DNA from: Taiwanofungus camphoratus
Taxonomy: Eukaryota; Basidiomycota; Agaricomycetes; Polyporales; Taiwanofungaceae
Direction of reading: 5' to 3'
Length of the DNA: 64,000 nucleotides
Assembly: GCA_003999685.1 (NCBI GenBank)
Contig: CP021220.1
Span: 434,001-498,000, forward strand
Position numbers and translations under genes: made by a program. Of the stretch, positions 46,965 to 56,301 are shown one piece after another. The notes below the pieces were generated by a model. The model ran no database searches, was not told the origin of the DNA, and was given only the letters and a program-made list of their open reading frames with translations. Every line of letters begins with the position of its first letter. The first letter of the stretch is position 1.

Positions 46965-47872
46965 ATGCCACGCTCTCGTATGACCATCGACCTACCTGAT
47001 GACCCTATCAATGCCCTGTACGATCACAAGCTCTCCATTGAAGACCCTTCACCGAAGCCCTGCATCGTACCCGGAAATGCTCTACACTTGATCGACGACG
47101 ACCCCTCTCCTCGCTCGCGAACACCGTCTTCCGTTATCATCATTTCCAACGAGGTCGACCACGCACACGACCCGCACAGCACCGACGCAGATCGCAGCTC
47201 GTCTGAGCCACCACCCACGGCACGCCCAACACCACGCGTACGCTTCCGTTCGCGGGTGCGGATCACCTCTGGCTTGCATCGCCATCGACACAGTGTCAGT
47301 GTTAGTGGCCGCGGAGTCACCGCGACAGCAACCCCCTCCTCCGGCTCAGACTCGCCATCGTCGTCCATCTCCGCGCCTCTGCGCTACCAAGCGGACGAGA
47401 ACGCTCCGTGGGGCCCACTGGGTAAACGCCTGAGTGCGTACGCCAGTGCCGGTGGGTGGCAAAAGCGTGGGCTGGTATCTCCCCGGCACAGGCAAGAGAG
47501 TGGGCATAGGCCACACGTGCGGAGGGTGGATGTGAGGACGAGTGAAGACGAGAGGCAGCCGGATGAGCGAACTCCTTTGGTGCGGTCTACGAGGCGGTCG
47601 GCGTATATGAGTACTGATGACGAGGGCTCGCATCTGAGAGAAGAGAACGAAAATGAAGAACAGTTGCGTGCCGTTGCTCTCCGAAGAGAACAGGCTGCTT
47701 TGTTTGGGCCTTGGCCTGGGAGGTTATTCAATCGACATGTGAGTGTAGTGAGACAAATTTACATCCCATTCGGCACTTATGCTCCCTTTCTCACACTTAG
47801 TGGTGGTGGTGGCATCTCGAGCCCATTGTGTGTTGTACTTACTGTTCTGAGGATTCCGATTATGAAGAATGA
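46965..47872 (+). CDS. Orphan fungal protein with C-terminal WWWWHLEP motif
   Basis: I know this only as a conserved hypothetical protein of basidiomycetes; no function is known to me. From the first in-frame ATG at 46965 it reads MPRSRMTIDLPDDPINALYD, then a Ser/Thr/Pro and Arg-rich disordered region. The conserved core begins APWGPLGKRLSAYASAGGWQ, followed by a basic stretch, ERTPLVRSTRRSAY, an acidic stretch, and QAALFGPWPGRLFNRH. A GT-AG intron (about 47740-47800) then joins to the final exon WWWWHLEPIVCCTYCSEDSD and a stop at 47870-47872. Without that splice the reading frame runs on into unrelated sequence, so the intron is well supported. The end combines four tryptophans with three cysteines in CCTYC. 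There is no membrane span. Length is about 280 residues; the true start may lie in an upstream exon. Confidence 0.72.
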
Positions 47873-48087
47873 CTTATACCTCGTACGCTCTTCGTATATT
47901 CAATTATCTCTACAACCCCGCTCTGTGTCTGTAGTCTATCCACGCTGTGCGGCTGCACCTCGCTTGTATTTTATACCTACAACCTTTATGCATCTGGTTT
48001 TCCCGGGGATTCACGCAGACTGTTGAAACTCCCGCGCGCTCTGCATTCGCCACCCTTTCCTACTTAATTAGATACCAATTGCACCGC
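47873..48087. other. Tetra-Trp gene/ARO2 convergent gap
   Basis: The 215 bp between the two converging stop codons, presumably both 3' ends. Nothing else visible. Confidence 0.5.
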
Positions 48088-49705
48088 TTATTGCTCGCCG
48101 TTCAGTGCATGCCCATGCAGTTGGGTTGGCTTGACCATAGTAGGCGGAAGGGTAGTAATCGGCGGCAGAAGGGACGCTGCTGTCTTACGAGCGTTTTGCA
48201 TGAGCAGCTGGTCCATGATGACGAGACTCGCCATGGCCTCTACGATGGGTACGGCGCGGGGTACTACGCATGGATCATGACGCCCTCTCGCAGCGAGCGT
48301 ACCGGGGTTGCCGTCGTATTGTACAGTCTCTTGAGCCTGAGAGATTGTTGCGGGAGACTTGAACCCCACTCTGCGTACCATAAATCAAGTCACTGAACAA
48401 GCCGAGTCTGTTGTAACTTAGGCTCACCTGAAATAAATGTCCTCTCCGTTGGTGATGCCGCCCTGCACACCGCCACTCCAGTTTGTCTTCGTTCCGATCG
48501 AGCCGTCTGTCCGCTTTACGAACGGATCGTTGTGCTTGCTTCCTGGAACCTCGGTCCCGCGGAAGCCCGAGCCGATCTCGAAAGCCTTCGTCGCAGGTAT
48601 AGAGAGCATCGCGTGTGCAAGCGTAGCCTCGAGCTTATCGAAGACGGGCTCGCCGAGCCCAGAGGGCACACGTCGAATTACACAAGTAACCGTACCGCCG
48701 ATCGAGTCTGACGCTTCTTTCGCCCGGAGAATGCGCTATGGCAGACTAATAGGCGTTGACGGAAAGAACTCATTTTACGTGACACACACCTTGACCATGC
48801 GCTCCGCCGTCTCAGGGTGCGGACAGCGTGTGGGGTGGCTGTCTACTTGCTCACGCGTCACGGTGTGCAGGAGCTCCAGTAACTCTGGGCTAAGTGCGTC
48901 TTCGACTGCATCATCGTCTTCATTGTTGACTAGCGAGGGCTTGTCCACGGAGTTCGGCAAATGCACTTTGCCGACGGAGGAGACGAAGGCGACGATCTCG
49001 ATGCCGTAGACGAGCTTCAGGTACTTTTCGGCAATCGCGCCAGCCGCTACTCTGCCTGTTGATGGTAGATGAGAACACGAGTCGGATTAGTAGGCTGTTG
49101 AAATGATGGCCTACCGATTGTCTCCCGCGCACTACTCCGACCTCCACCACTGCTGGCTTTGATGCCGTACTTCTCTAAATAGGTCCAGTCTGCGTGACTC
49201 GGACGGGGGTACAAGTCGGTCTGGATTTAATTTCACATTGATATCAGCGATGGCATAAATTGGGTCTGACAACGCTCTAAACGCGTCTCCTAAGGAGACG
49301 AGTTACTAACCTCAGAATAATCCTTGGGCCTCTGGTCTTCGTTTCTCACGAGAAGCCCGATGGGCGTCCCTAATGTGATACCGTGCTCGATGCCAGATTG
49401 GAGCTGTACAAGATCCTTCTCGTCCCGCTACACATTGTGTCAGTGGTCAATGAATGATAGTGACAAAGGATACGTGAAGGCACTTACAGGAGTTGTGAGG
49501 TTACTCTGCCCGGGTCTTCTTCGACTGAGCTGGGTTTGGACATCCTGAGCCTCTAATGGGAGACCCTAACGATAATAATAAATGAGTGGAATTGACAAGA
49601 TATAAAGAGACGCACAGGTGGACAACCATCAATAATTGCGCCTACAGATGCACAATGTGACTCTCCATAGGTTGTCACCCGAAAAAGGGTCCCAAAGGTT
49701 GACAT
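48088..49705 (-). CDS. ARO2: Chorismate synthase
   Basis: Chorismate synthase makes chorismate from EPSP, the last common step of the shikimate pathway, using reduced FMN; fungal enzymes reduce their own flavin. The start at 49705 gives [20 protein letters not shown], the conserved N-terminus with the active-site His, then [10 protein letters not shown] and [17 protein letters not shown] across introns. Further exons give [90 protein letters not shown] and [20 protein letters not shown], all family signatures. It ends HGHALNGEQ at the TAA at 48088. The spliced length is about 400 residues, normal. There are five or so introns. It is divergent from NAA38. Confidence 0.96.
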
Positions 49706-50269
49706 CTTTTCTTAATGTTAGTAGCTTTTGAGGGAATGAAGGAAATTTTTGGCTGGGATGAGTTATTGTTTCAGCCAGGTGGAGATATTTTTGTACATAC
49801 CGGGGAGGCTGTATACGTTCGGGACGTCAACAAATGGTGTTATGAGACAGAAAAGCAGTGAGGACTTGAAACAAGGTGTGGCTGGTGTTTACCCGGATCT
49901 TATGGAAACTTCAGAAGATAGAGGGACTGGCCAGCAATCTAATAGGTACCCTGTGCGGACACCGGTGAGAAATGAGCGCGCGCCTGAGAATGACCGGGAT
50001 CGGGGCGCACAGATTCAGGTTAGTGGGCAGTGCGTGTATTCGTTTCCCAAGAGCGACTCAAGTGACTTTCGTTATGGCGAGCTTGAATGTGGTTGAAATA
50101 TCGATACCCAGAAAAGAGGATGGAATGACTTTCGACCGGCAGATCTGAGGACATGATGATCCATGGACAGATCTTGAAAACGAATATGACTCGATAAGAT
50201 TAGATTAGATCCCGTTCCAATCCTCGTGTCACAAGGTTCCGAGCAGCTCGTCTCTAATTCTCATACTCG
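49706..50269. promoter_or_regulatory. ARO2/NAA38 divergent region
   Basis: The 564 bp between the start codons of ARO2 (-) and NAA38 (+). A plus frame starting at the ATG at 49717 reads protein-like for 48 codons but would lie inside the ARO2 leader and shows no family; I treat it as chance. Both promoters should be here. Confidence 0.5.
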
Positions 50270-50635
50270 ATGTCTGATACTTCAGAGCCTTCGCATCTAA
50301 TAGAGTCCTCGTTCTCTGCACATCCAAGGTCATCTACACCAGGATCGATTCAGAATCTGAAGAGTCTACTACGTCAGACACTGCGCATCACCATCGACGA
50401 CCATCGCATCTTCCTCGGGACTTTTGTCGGGACGGACAAGCAGCTCAACATCCTTCTTGTTAATACTGAGGAGTTTCGCATTGGATCTGACTACATTGAT
50501 GGAGACCCACATGGCCGTTATGTGGGACAGATCATGGTACCTTGGAGGCTTATCAACAAAGTAGAAGTCTCCGAGGGCGCGGGGCCAGTGAGCGGGATCA
50601 GGGAAGACGACGACGACGAAAGCATGTATGCGTAA
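50270..50635 (+). CDS. NAA38: NatC auxiliary subunit Naa38 (LSM-domain protein)
   Basis: Naa38/Mak31 is the LSM-fold small subunit of the NatC N-terminal acetyltransferase, which works on ribosomes. The gene appears intronless: ATG at 50270, MSDTSEPSHLIESSFSAHPR, a Ser/Pro linker, then the LSM domain from about residue 28. Sm1 reads LKSLLRQTLRITIDDHRIFL and GTFVGTDKQLNILLVNTEEF; Sm2 reads GRYVGQIMVPWRLINKVEV, close to the Naa38/LSMD1 form, which carries a loop between the two motifs. It ends in an acidic tail, REDDDDESMYA. The length of 121 residues fits the family. The alternative, another Lsm protein, is less likely because the RG signature of RNA-binding Lsm proteins at the start of Sm2 is absent. 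Confidence 0.85.
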   Translation: MSDTSEPSHLIESSFSAHPRSSTPGSIQNLKSLLRQTLRITIDDHRIFLGTFVGTDKQLNILLVNTEEFRIGSDYIDGDPHGRYVGQIMVPWRLINKVEVSEGAGPVSGIREDDDDESMYA

Positions 50636-51116
50636 CGAGGGCGCCGAACTTCGGTAAGTACCCATGCTAAAGTGTGATTTTGTCTGCAAGTTAGGTATCG
50701 TGTCCGATATCTGTGCAGAAAAAGCACCATACTGCCTCAGCTTTGGCTAAAGCCTTTTTATTCAAAAGACGGATCGTGTATCATGCCTAAGCTACGTCTG
50801 TGAGGTATGTACTCTCATCGTAAGGACTATGATGGTCTCATTAAGATCAGCAGCGCATCCATCGGGATATAGGACGAAGTTGCGCGGCATTGGCTCAGTC
50901 GTGATACCAACCTTCACGCTATTGTTCTCGTATTTAGAAATGCCGTGACATATACGTCGAGGTCTTGCACGGGCACGAGAATCACTTACGGAGCATCATA
51001 CTTACAAGACATCCTGTAGCTATATATGAGAAGCTCTCGGTGTCAGGATAGTGCAAAATCACATTGGACCATGATGTATACCCACATTTTGCATAAGTCA
51101 CCAACCAGCTTTGGCA
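50636..51116. other. NAA38/SMN convergent gap
   Basis: About 480 bp between the converging stops of NAA38 (+) and SMN (-). No coding region recognised; presumably the two 3' ends. Confidence 0.5.
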
Positions 51117-52182
51117 TCACCGTTGGGTCGGGAGCATTTCCTCATCCTGCTCACTATCCCCTTTGTGCTCACCTTGAGATTCCTCCCCTTCTGCGCCATC
51201 TACATCCTGGCTTGCTGGCATATTACGATGGCACTGTACAACAACATACAATACTCAGCAAACCATATGAAACTAGCCCCGTAGCCACTTACATGGTATA
51301 TGGCAGTCCAGTAGCCACCCCAATACATCGCGGCCAATGCGCGCGAAAACGCTTCGTCTTGGCTGACTATTGACCCTGGCGGATTCGGGAGAGAGTATGC
51401 AGTATGATCTTGCCCGGGCGCAGCGGCGTGCGGCGGTACCGCCGGTATCAGTGAAGGGTCGTGCGTGGGTACAAAAGTATCGAAGTTCAGCGGTGCCGAA
51501 TTGATCTCGTCTGTTGTCAATTGGTTTTGAGTCCCGCTTGAAGCCGCAGTTGCTGACAAGCCAGATGATGACGGGTATAAATTTTGTTTGTTGTTTGTAG
51601 GCGGAACATTATACCATCTGAGTAATTTTGAATGCATTAGCAATGGCGGCCACGCAAGATGCAGGATAGCCAGGACTCGTGGGACTCGTGAACGTACAAG
51701 GGGGACTTCTTCACTGGCGCCTCCTGCCATTTCTTACCGGGACCATGAAACGCCTAAGGGAACATTATTGATCACCGTCGAACGAAAACATAACGACATC
51801 AGCTCCGACGCACTTCATATTCTGCCATAGCAGAGTTCCAAGCATCGACGAGTGCAGAATCATCCCAGATCTCCTCATGTGTGAGGTCCCTGCTCTCTTC
51901 TTCCTCTTCCTCTTCCTCTTCCTCTTCCTCTTCCGCATACTCGGCCTCTGCACTCCCACCAGCTGTACTCCCGCCAAGCGCATTATCATCGTAGTTCATT
52001 TGAGACGCCTGGTTCCCAGGGTCATCCCAGTGTTGGAATTGTTTTTGAGCGTGCCCATTCGTCGTACGCGGAATCGTCCTACGCTTCTTTGATGGAGGCG
52101 GAACAGTAGGGGGACCCGATTGTGCTGCAGGTGGCTGCTGCGGGCTCGTAATGTCGTCGTATGAAACTATTGGCCGCACCAT
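51117..52182 (-). CDS. SMN1: Survival motor neuron (SMN) orthologue
   Basis: SMN, with Gemin2, assembles Sm rings on spliceosomal snRNAs. The start at 52182 gives MVRPIVSYDDI, then a Pro/Ser linker with a basic KKRRTIPR patch, then an all-Glu run. It is followed by HEEIWDDSALVDAWNSAMAE, the Gemin2-binding helix. After introns there is a Pro/Ser-rich middle with WYNVPPTNNKQNLYPSSSG. The C-terminal oligomerising YG box is present: ALAAMYWGGYWTAIYH, then, after an intron, CHRNMPASQDVDG and an acidic tail ending EMLPTQR at the TGA at 51117. No Tudor domain is visible, as in fission yeast Smn1. Length is about 260 residues. The N-terminal binding helix plus C-terminal YG box make this call fairly safe even though overall similarity is low. 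Confidence 0.8.
51894..51934. repeat. CTTCCT hexamer repeat coding poly-Glu in SMN
   Basis: Tandem CTTCCT units on the plus strand encode about 13 consecutive Glu residues on the minus strand, just before the SMN Gemin2-binding helix. Pure hexamer repeats like this are prone to length variation between strains. Confidence 0.8.
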
Positions 52183-52477
52183 CTGATGGATTAGAAAGCG
52201 AGGCAGACGCTGCTGTAGCGAAGGCTTTTTTACGACTCTAAGACCAACTCAAGACCGCACGCGTGTCACAGGAAAGAATACTTGCCAATCATGTGACACA
52301 TACAGTAGGTCTCTGTCTCAATGTAATCACCCCCATCATGTGTTCAATGGTACGAAAAGATGCGTTTATGAGCGTCAGAATGATAGAATTGTAATCCAAA
52401 CAGGAGTGGCAGCACAGATCATACATAGTACGGTAAAGGCATGCTCAAGGAACGTCCAAAGATAGGGCAACGACCGT
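52183..52477. other. SMN/eIF5 intergenic region
   Basis: 295 bp between the SMN start and the eIF5 stop, both on the minus strand. It must hold the SMN promoter and the eIF5 3' end; no other feature seen. Confidence 0.5.
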
Positions 52478-53856
52478 TCACTCATCTTCTTCATCGCTGT
52501 CGTCCGCCTCATCGAGCCACTGCATCATATGAATGAGTATGAAGAACTTTGTTGCAATCTAGAATGACATACCTTGAGGAAAGGCTCGCTAGCCTTGCGG
52601 ACTTTCTTGCTCGTATCCCGATCGACATACTTTTTGCTGACGTGCGTACCCCATTGCTTAATGACGTCCTCCTCAAGAATGTCAGTCTGGTAGAATGCCA
52701 TCAGGATCTTGGGCACCGCTGGAGTGAGGTCCGGGTGGACGACGCCGACAAGACGTTCGATACCTCCAAGCAGAGATTTCTGGTGCTTTTCCGAGGTAAC
52801 CATCTATTAAACGGCACGTTAATATTATTCTCCAATGAGTGTCGAAACATTGAGATGGTCACACCTTCACGAACATCGGTGCATACTTTGGGATCTCAGT
52901 GAGAACATTAGCGGTAAACAGGCCTTGCCCGAGCACCTGCACCGTTTTGTGCTTCTTGGCAATGCCAAGCTCGTCCGCCTTGTTGTACACTTCGACAGGG
53001 CCCACATTGCGGTTGTCCTCGAGCCATCGGCCCAGCTGCGAAAAAGGACTGTCGGCATCCTCGTCGCTCTCGTCGTCTCCGCCCGCGAGAGCAATGGCGG
53101 CCATGCTACTCTCCACAGCCTTGACACGAGCCTTGACAGCCTCAGCGGATGTGTCAACTGACCAGTCCTCCTTGGTGATAGCAACAGCGTCCTTGTTCAG
53201 CTCCGCAGCCTCAGCCTTGATGCGGCGAGTCAACTCATCATCGCTCTCCCCGCCTGCCTCAGCCTCAGCATCGCCATTGCCGTTCTCATGGCCATTACTG
53301 GGGCTAGGGCTACCGTCGGCAGTGGCTTTCTTAGCTTTGCTCTTCTTCGGATTCTTGGGAGGATTCTTGATGATGAATGTGGTAAGCTTGTGGCGCATGT
53401 CCACCCCGGTGCGTTCGCCACACGCCTTGCAGTCACGGATGATCTCATCATTTTTGGTAATGATGAGGTCTGTCTCAGGGTTCTTGCATGACTTGCATAG
53501 CACGAACTTGTCGATGAAACCATCAAGTAGCTCACGTAGCTTCGTAGCATCGTGTGCGCCGTTGACAATGAAACGGTCGTTCTTCTCGTCGAAGGACGTC
53601 TGCGCACCAAGTTCGCAGCCGAAGAACTTGGTGGGATACGTGGGCGGCCTGCTGAGCGCCCGGGCAACATCGGACATGTTCGGAATGACGGTTTTGATAC
53701 CATTGCCCTTGCCTTCGATCTTGGTCAGAAGAAGGGGCATACTGCGGCGGACTCAGTCAGTTCCAGTAATAGAGTTAGCAAGACCGAGACCATGCACCGG
53801 TAGCGGTAGAACTTGTCGTCGACATCACGACGAACGTTCACAATACCAGCAGCCAT
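52478..53856 (-). CDS. TIF5: Translation initiation factor eIF5
   Basis: eIF5 is the GTPase-activating protein for eIF2 in the 43S/48S initiation complex. From the ATG at 53856: [20 protein letters not shown], containing the N-terminal arginine finger, then an intron and [40 protein letters not shown] and [20 protein letters not shown]. The zinc site is C-x2-C-x18-C-x2-C (from [12 protein letters not shown] to [11 protein letters not shown]). A Lys-rich and then acidic linker leads to the C-terminal W2 HEAT domain, with [20 protein letters not shown], an intron, then [40 protein letters not shown] and the acidic end [12 protein letters not shown] at the TGA at 52478. Length is about 420 residues, normal. 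Three introns. A 320-codon open frame on the opposite strand (52899-53861) is a shadow of this biased coding sequence. Confidence 0.97.
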
Positions 53857-54471
53857 GTTGAATGATTCTCAACGCTGCGAAGGTCATAATCCGTGAGAAA
53901 CATTTGCCCGCGATGTACAGTGAAATCCTAAGTGCTCACAGTACCAAGCAGTGGATTGGGATGAAACAGTCTTTTGTGTCTGGATATACTAATTGGAGGT
54001 CGAAGCATGTATCCCCTGTTGGCACAGAAGATGTCGGGGAGAGGATGCGAGTAGGACGAAATTGTGGAATACACTATGATGAGGACGAGCCCAGAAATTC
54101 AAGAGACGAGCTATGAGGGACGAAGGAAAGTCGGAGCAACGTTCGCGCAAGGTCATTCCTCCACGGAAGTTGCCGACAGAGCATTCCGGCCGAGCAGAGC
54201 GTACGTAAGCACATGTTGTCCCGGCCGAGTTATACAAATGCCTTCCGAGATCACTGGTCCCCACTGCAGGCGTACGCGTTTCGCAATTGCACAACGTTCA
54301 TTTGCTCGTGTCTCCGGCTGTGCAAACGGGACCACCTGTGGCTGACTGCATCAGTATGGCTCCAGTGAGGCATGAATAAGCCAAGCAGACCAGCGCGAGA
54401 CTGGGTTGGCGCAGTTGATCGTCTCGTTCTATTGGCCCATGATACAGACGATCGTATATATTTGGAAATTA
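53857..54471. other. eIF5/DNMT2 intergenic region
   Basis: About 615 bp between the eIF5 start and the DNMT2 stop, both on the minus strand. It should carry the eIF5 promoter. No coding region recognised. Confidence 0.5.
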
Positions 54472-55910
54472 CTAGTGTTCAAACAAATAATTTACAAGCT
54501 CGGTCACAACTCGTACGTTCACGCTGTTGCCAATAAGCCGGTACCGCGTCTTGGTCGAGACATCGACTGGCCAGCGGAAATTTTGCGCCTCATCCGCCGC
54601 CTCACGAATTGCTGGCTGAAAACAAAAAATCCGCATCAACTCCGAGGGGGAGAAATATCGAAGTTTCAAAGGATGTAGGATCCGCACAGCATCGTACACT
54701 TGCTCCTTCTGGGCCTTAAGGAACCGATCAAACACACTTGCAGTCTGGAGAATAGAATGGCGGCATGAAAGCGCTGCAACAAGTAGACTAGATGAATTAG
54801 TGGCAACATACATCCAATTCCTCGTTCATTTGTAAGACGGATCCTGAGCGCTCTGCCATTTTTGCGTAGCCTGGACTGCTGGCTATGTCAATGACAAAAC
54901 CCGTAAAGGCGTCGACTAACCTCGAGTGAAACAACAACTCCGCCTGGCGGACGGAAGGATGATATCGAACAGTCGCCCCCACTTCTCAAGGACATGGTCC
55001 GGAACTACATACCGGCGTGCGTGTTCCTCCAGCGTGTCGTCATCCAGATACTGCCGGATCTCATCTATGGTAACGGCACCTTCGGGTTGAGTATGGTCGG
55101 ACTGCAGCCTCGGGTCGACCCAATCATGTCCATGCCCTGGGATATGCCTCCATAATTGAATTGTGGCGTCCCTGACTCCGCTAAATGACAAAGCCCCAAA
55201 CTTTGCAAGCATGTAATAGCGCAAACGAGAATTTGGTATACCAAACTGCAGAGGTGTGAGGAGCAGTTCGAGCACTGTATATCCCAGAGAGGCAAGAGTG
55301 ACGAGCAGTCTCTGCCTTGTGCTGGAAGTCTTCACGAGTTAAGACGCCGTAAGTTTTCGATTGAGATATACAAAAGCGAAGATTTGCGGGCACCTCGAAT
55401 CCAGCCACATTCTCAATCATCATATATCGAGGATGTGCGCTGTTTGAAACAAGATCTGGCAGGACGTTCTCCATCAAATAAATGAACGACTTGGCACGCG
55501 AGTCCGCTGCACCCTTAGCTAGCGGATTGAGCACAGTGTAAGGCTGGCAGGACGGGGACAAAAGCCACAAATCTGCTCTCCAGCACGCCAGGTCAGGTGC
55601 TCGAAGCTTCGATATATCTACCTGTGCAAGGCGCAGCAATTCATATCAGGACAATATCTGGAACTAATTCGTAACCGAACCTTCTGCACGATGTCGGCGC
55701 CATAGTTAGCTTCATAAACTTGGCAAGCACTCTGATCCCAGTCGAATGCCTGAACAACTGAGCCACCGACCTTGCTGTATAGTAATGCTTTGTGCAGTCC
55801 TCCTGCGAATCAAATAATGGCATGCCGCACAGCTGCTGAGATATCATCATGATGAAATGGGCCATGCACGAACCTATGCCAGAATAAAATTCAAGAGCCC
55901 GGATGGCCAT
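54472..55910 (-). CDS. TRDMT1: DNMT2/TRDMT1 tRNA cytosine-5 methyltransferase
   Basis: Dnmt2 has a DNA-methyltransferase fold but methylates C38 of tRNA-Asp and related tRNAs. The start at 55910 gives MAIRALEFYSGIG, joined by an intron to GGLHKALLYSKVGGSVVQAF, the SAM-binding motif I, then DWDQSACQVYEANYGADIVQ. The catalytic loop is LLSPSCQPYTVLNPLAKGAA, with the nucleophile Cys preceded by Pro-Ser as in fission yeast Pmt1. MMIENVAGFE carries the motif VI ENV. The Dnmt2-specific CFT motif is present (SCCFTRG). The C-terminal part has LRYFSPSELMRIFCFQ, RYRLIGNSVNVRVVTELV and ends NYLFEH at 54472. Length is about 390 residues, normal. Five or so short introns interrupt it. Catalytic residues appear complete. 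It is divergent from the PHD gene. Confidence 0.93.
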
Positions 55911-56301
55911 TCAAAGCATCACAATGATGAAAGCTCCGCGCCTGTTGAGTTATTTATTAACAAAACACGGTGCACTTCTTGGGCAGTTGCCCTAGCCTAA
56001 AAATGAAGAAGAAAGTCCTAGCTGTTCTGCCCGTAAGTAAGTAGTTGTCAAAGGTTTGATGATCTTGCAAAGTCAAAATGTCGCCAAATTCAACGCCGCG
56101 GCTCCCGCTTGCCGGTTCAGGAAATTCTTGGAATTCAGGCATTACCTAAGACGAAGTTGCTTCATTTCAACGACCTGTAACCTCCTCATAGACCACTACT
56201 CCCAGCGATACCTCCCACTCTGATTCGGACGCATCCTACACTCTCCTCGACAGCTTGCTGTCTAAAATCTTCTTTACGCCCAATTGTCTCAGAAACATTC
56301 C
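55911..56301. promoter_or_regulatory. DNMT2/PHD divergent promoter region
   Basis: 391 bp between the start codons of DNMT2 (-) and the PHD-finger gene (+). No specific site recognised. Confidence 0.5.

Noticed and set aside
49717-49863. 48-codon plus-strand frame beginning MLVAFEGMKEIFGWDE
   Set aside because: Starts only 11 bp from the ARO2 start on the other strand, inside its leader, and shows no family or splice continuation.
52899-53861. 320-codon plus-strand open frame
   Set aside because: It is the antisense of the eIF5 coding exon; eIF5 is certain and the frame is a shadow of its codon bias.
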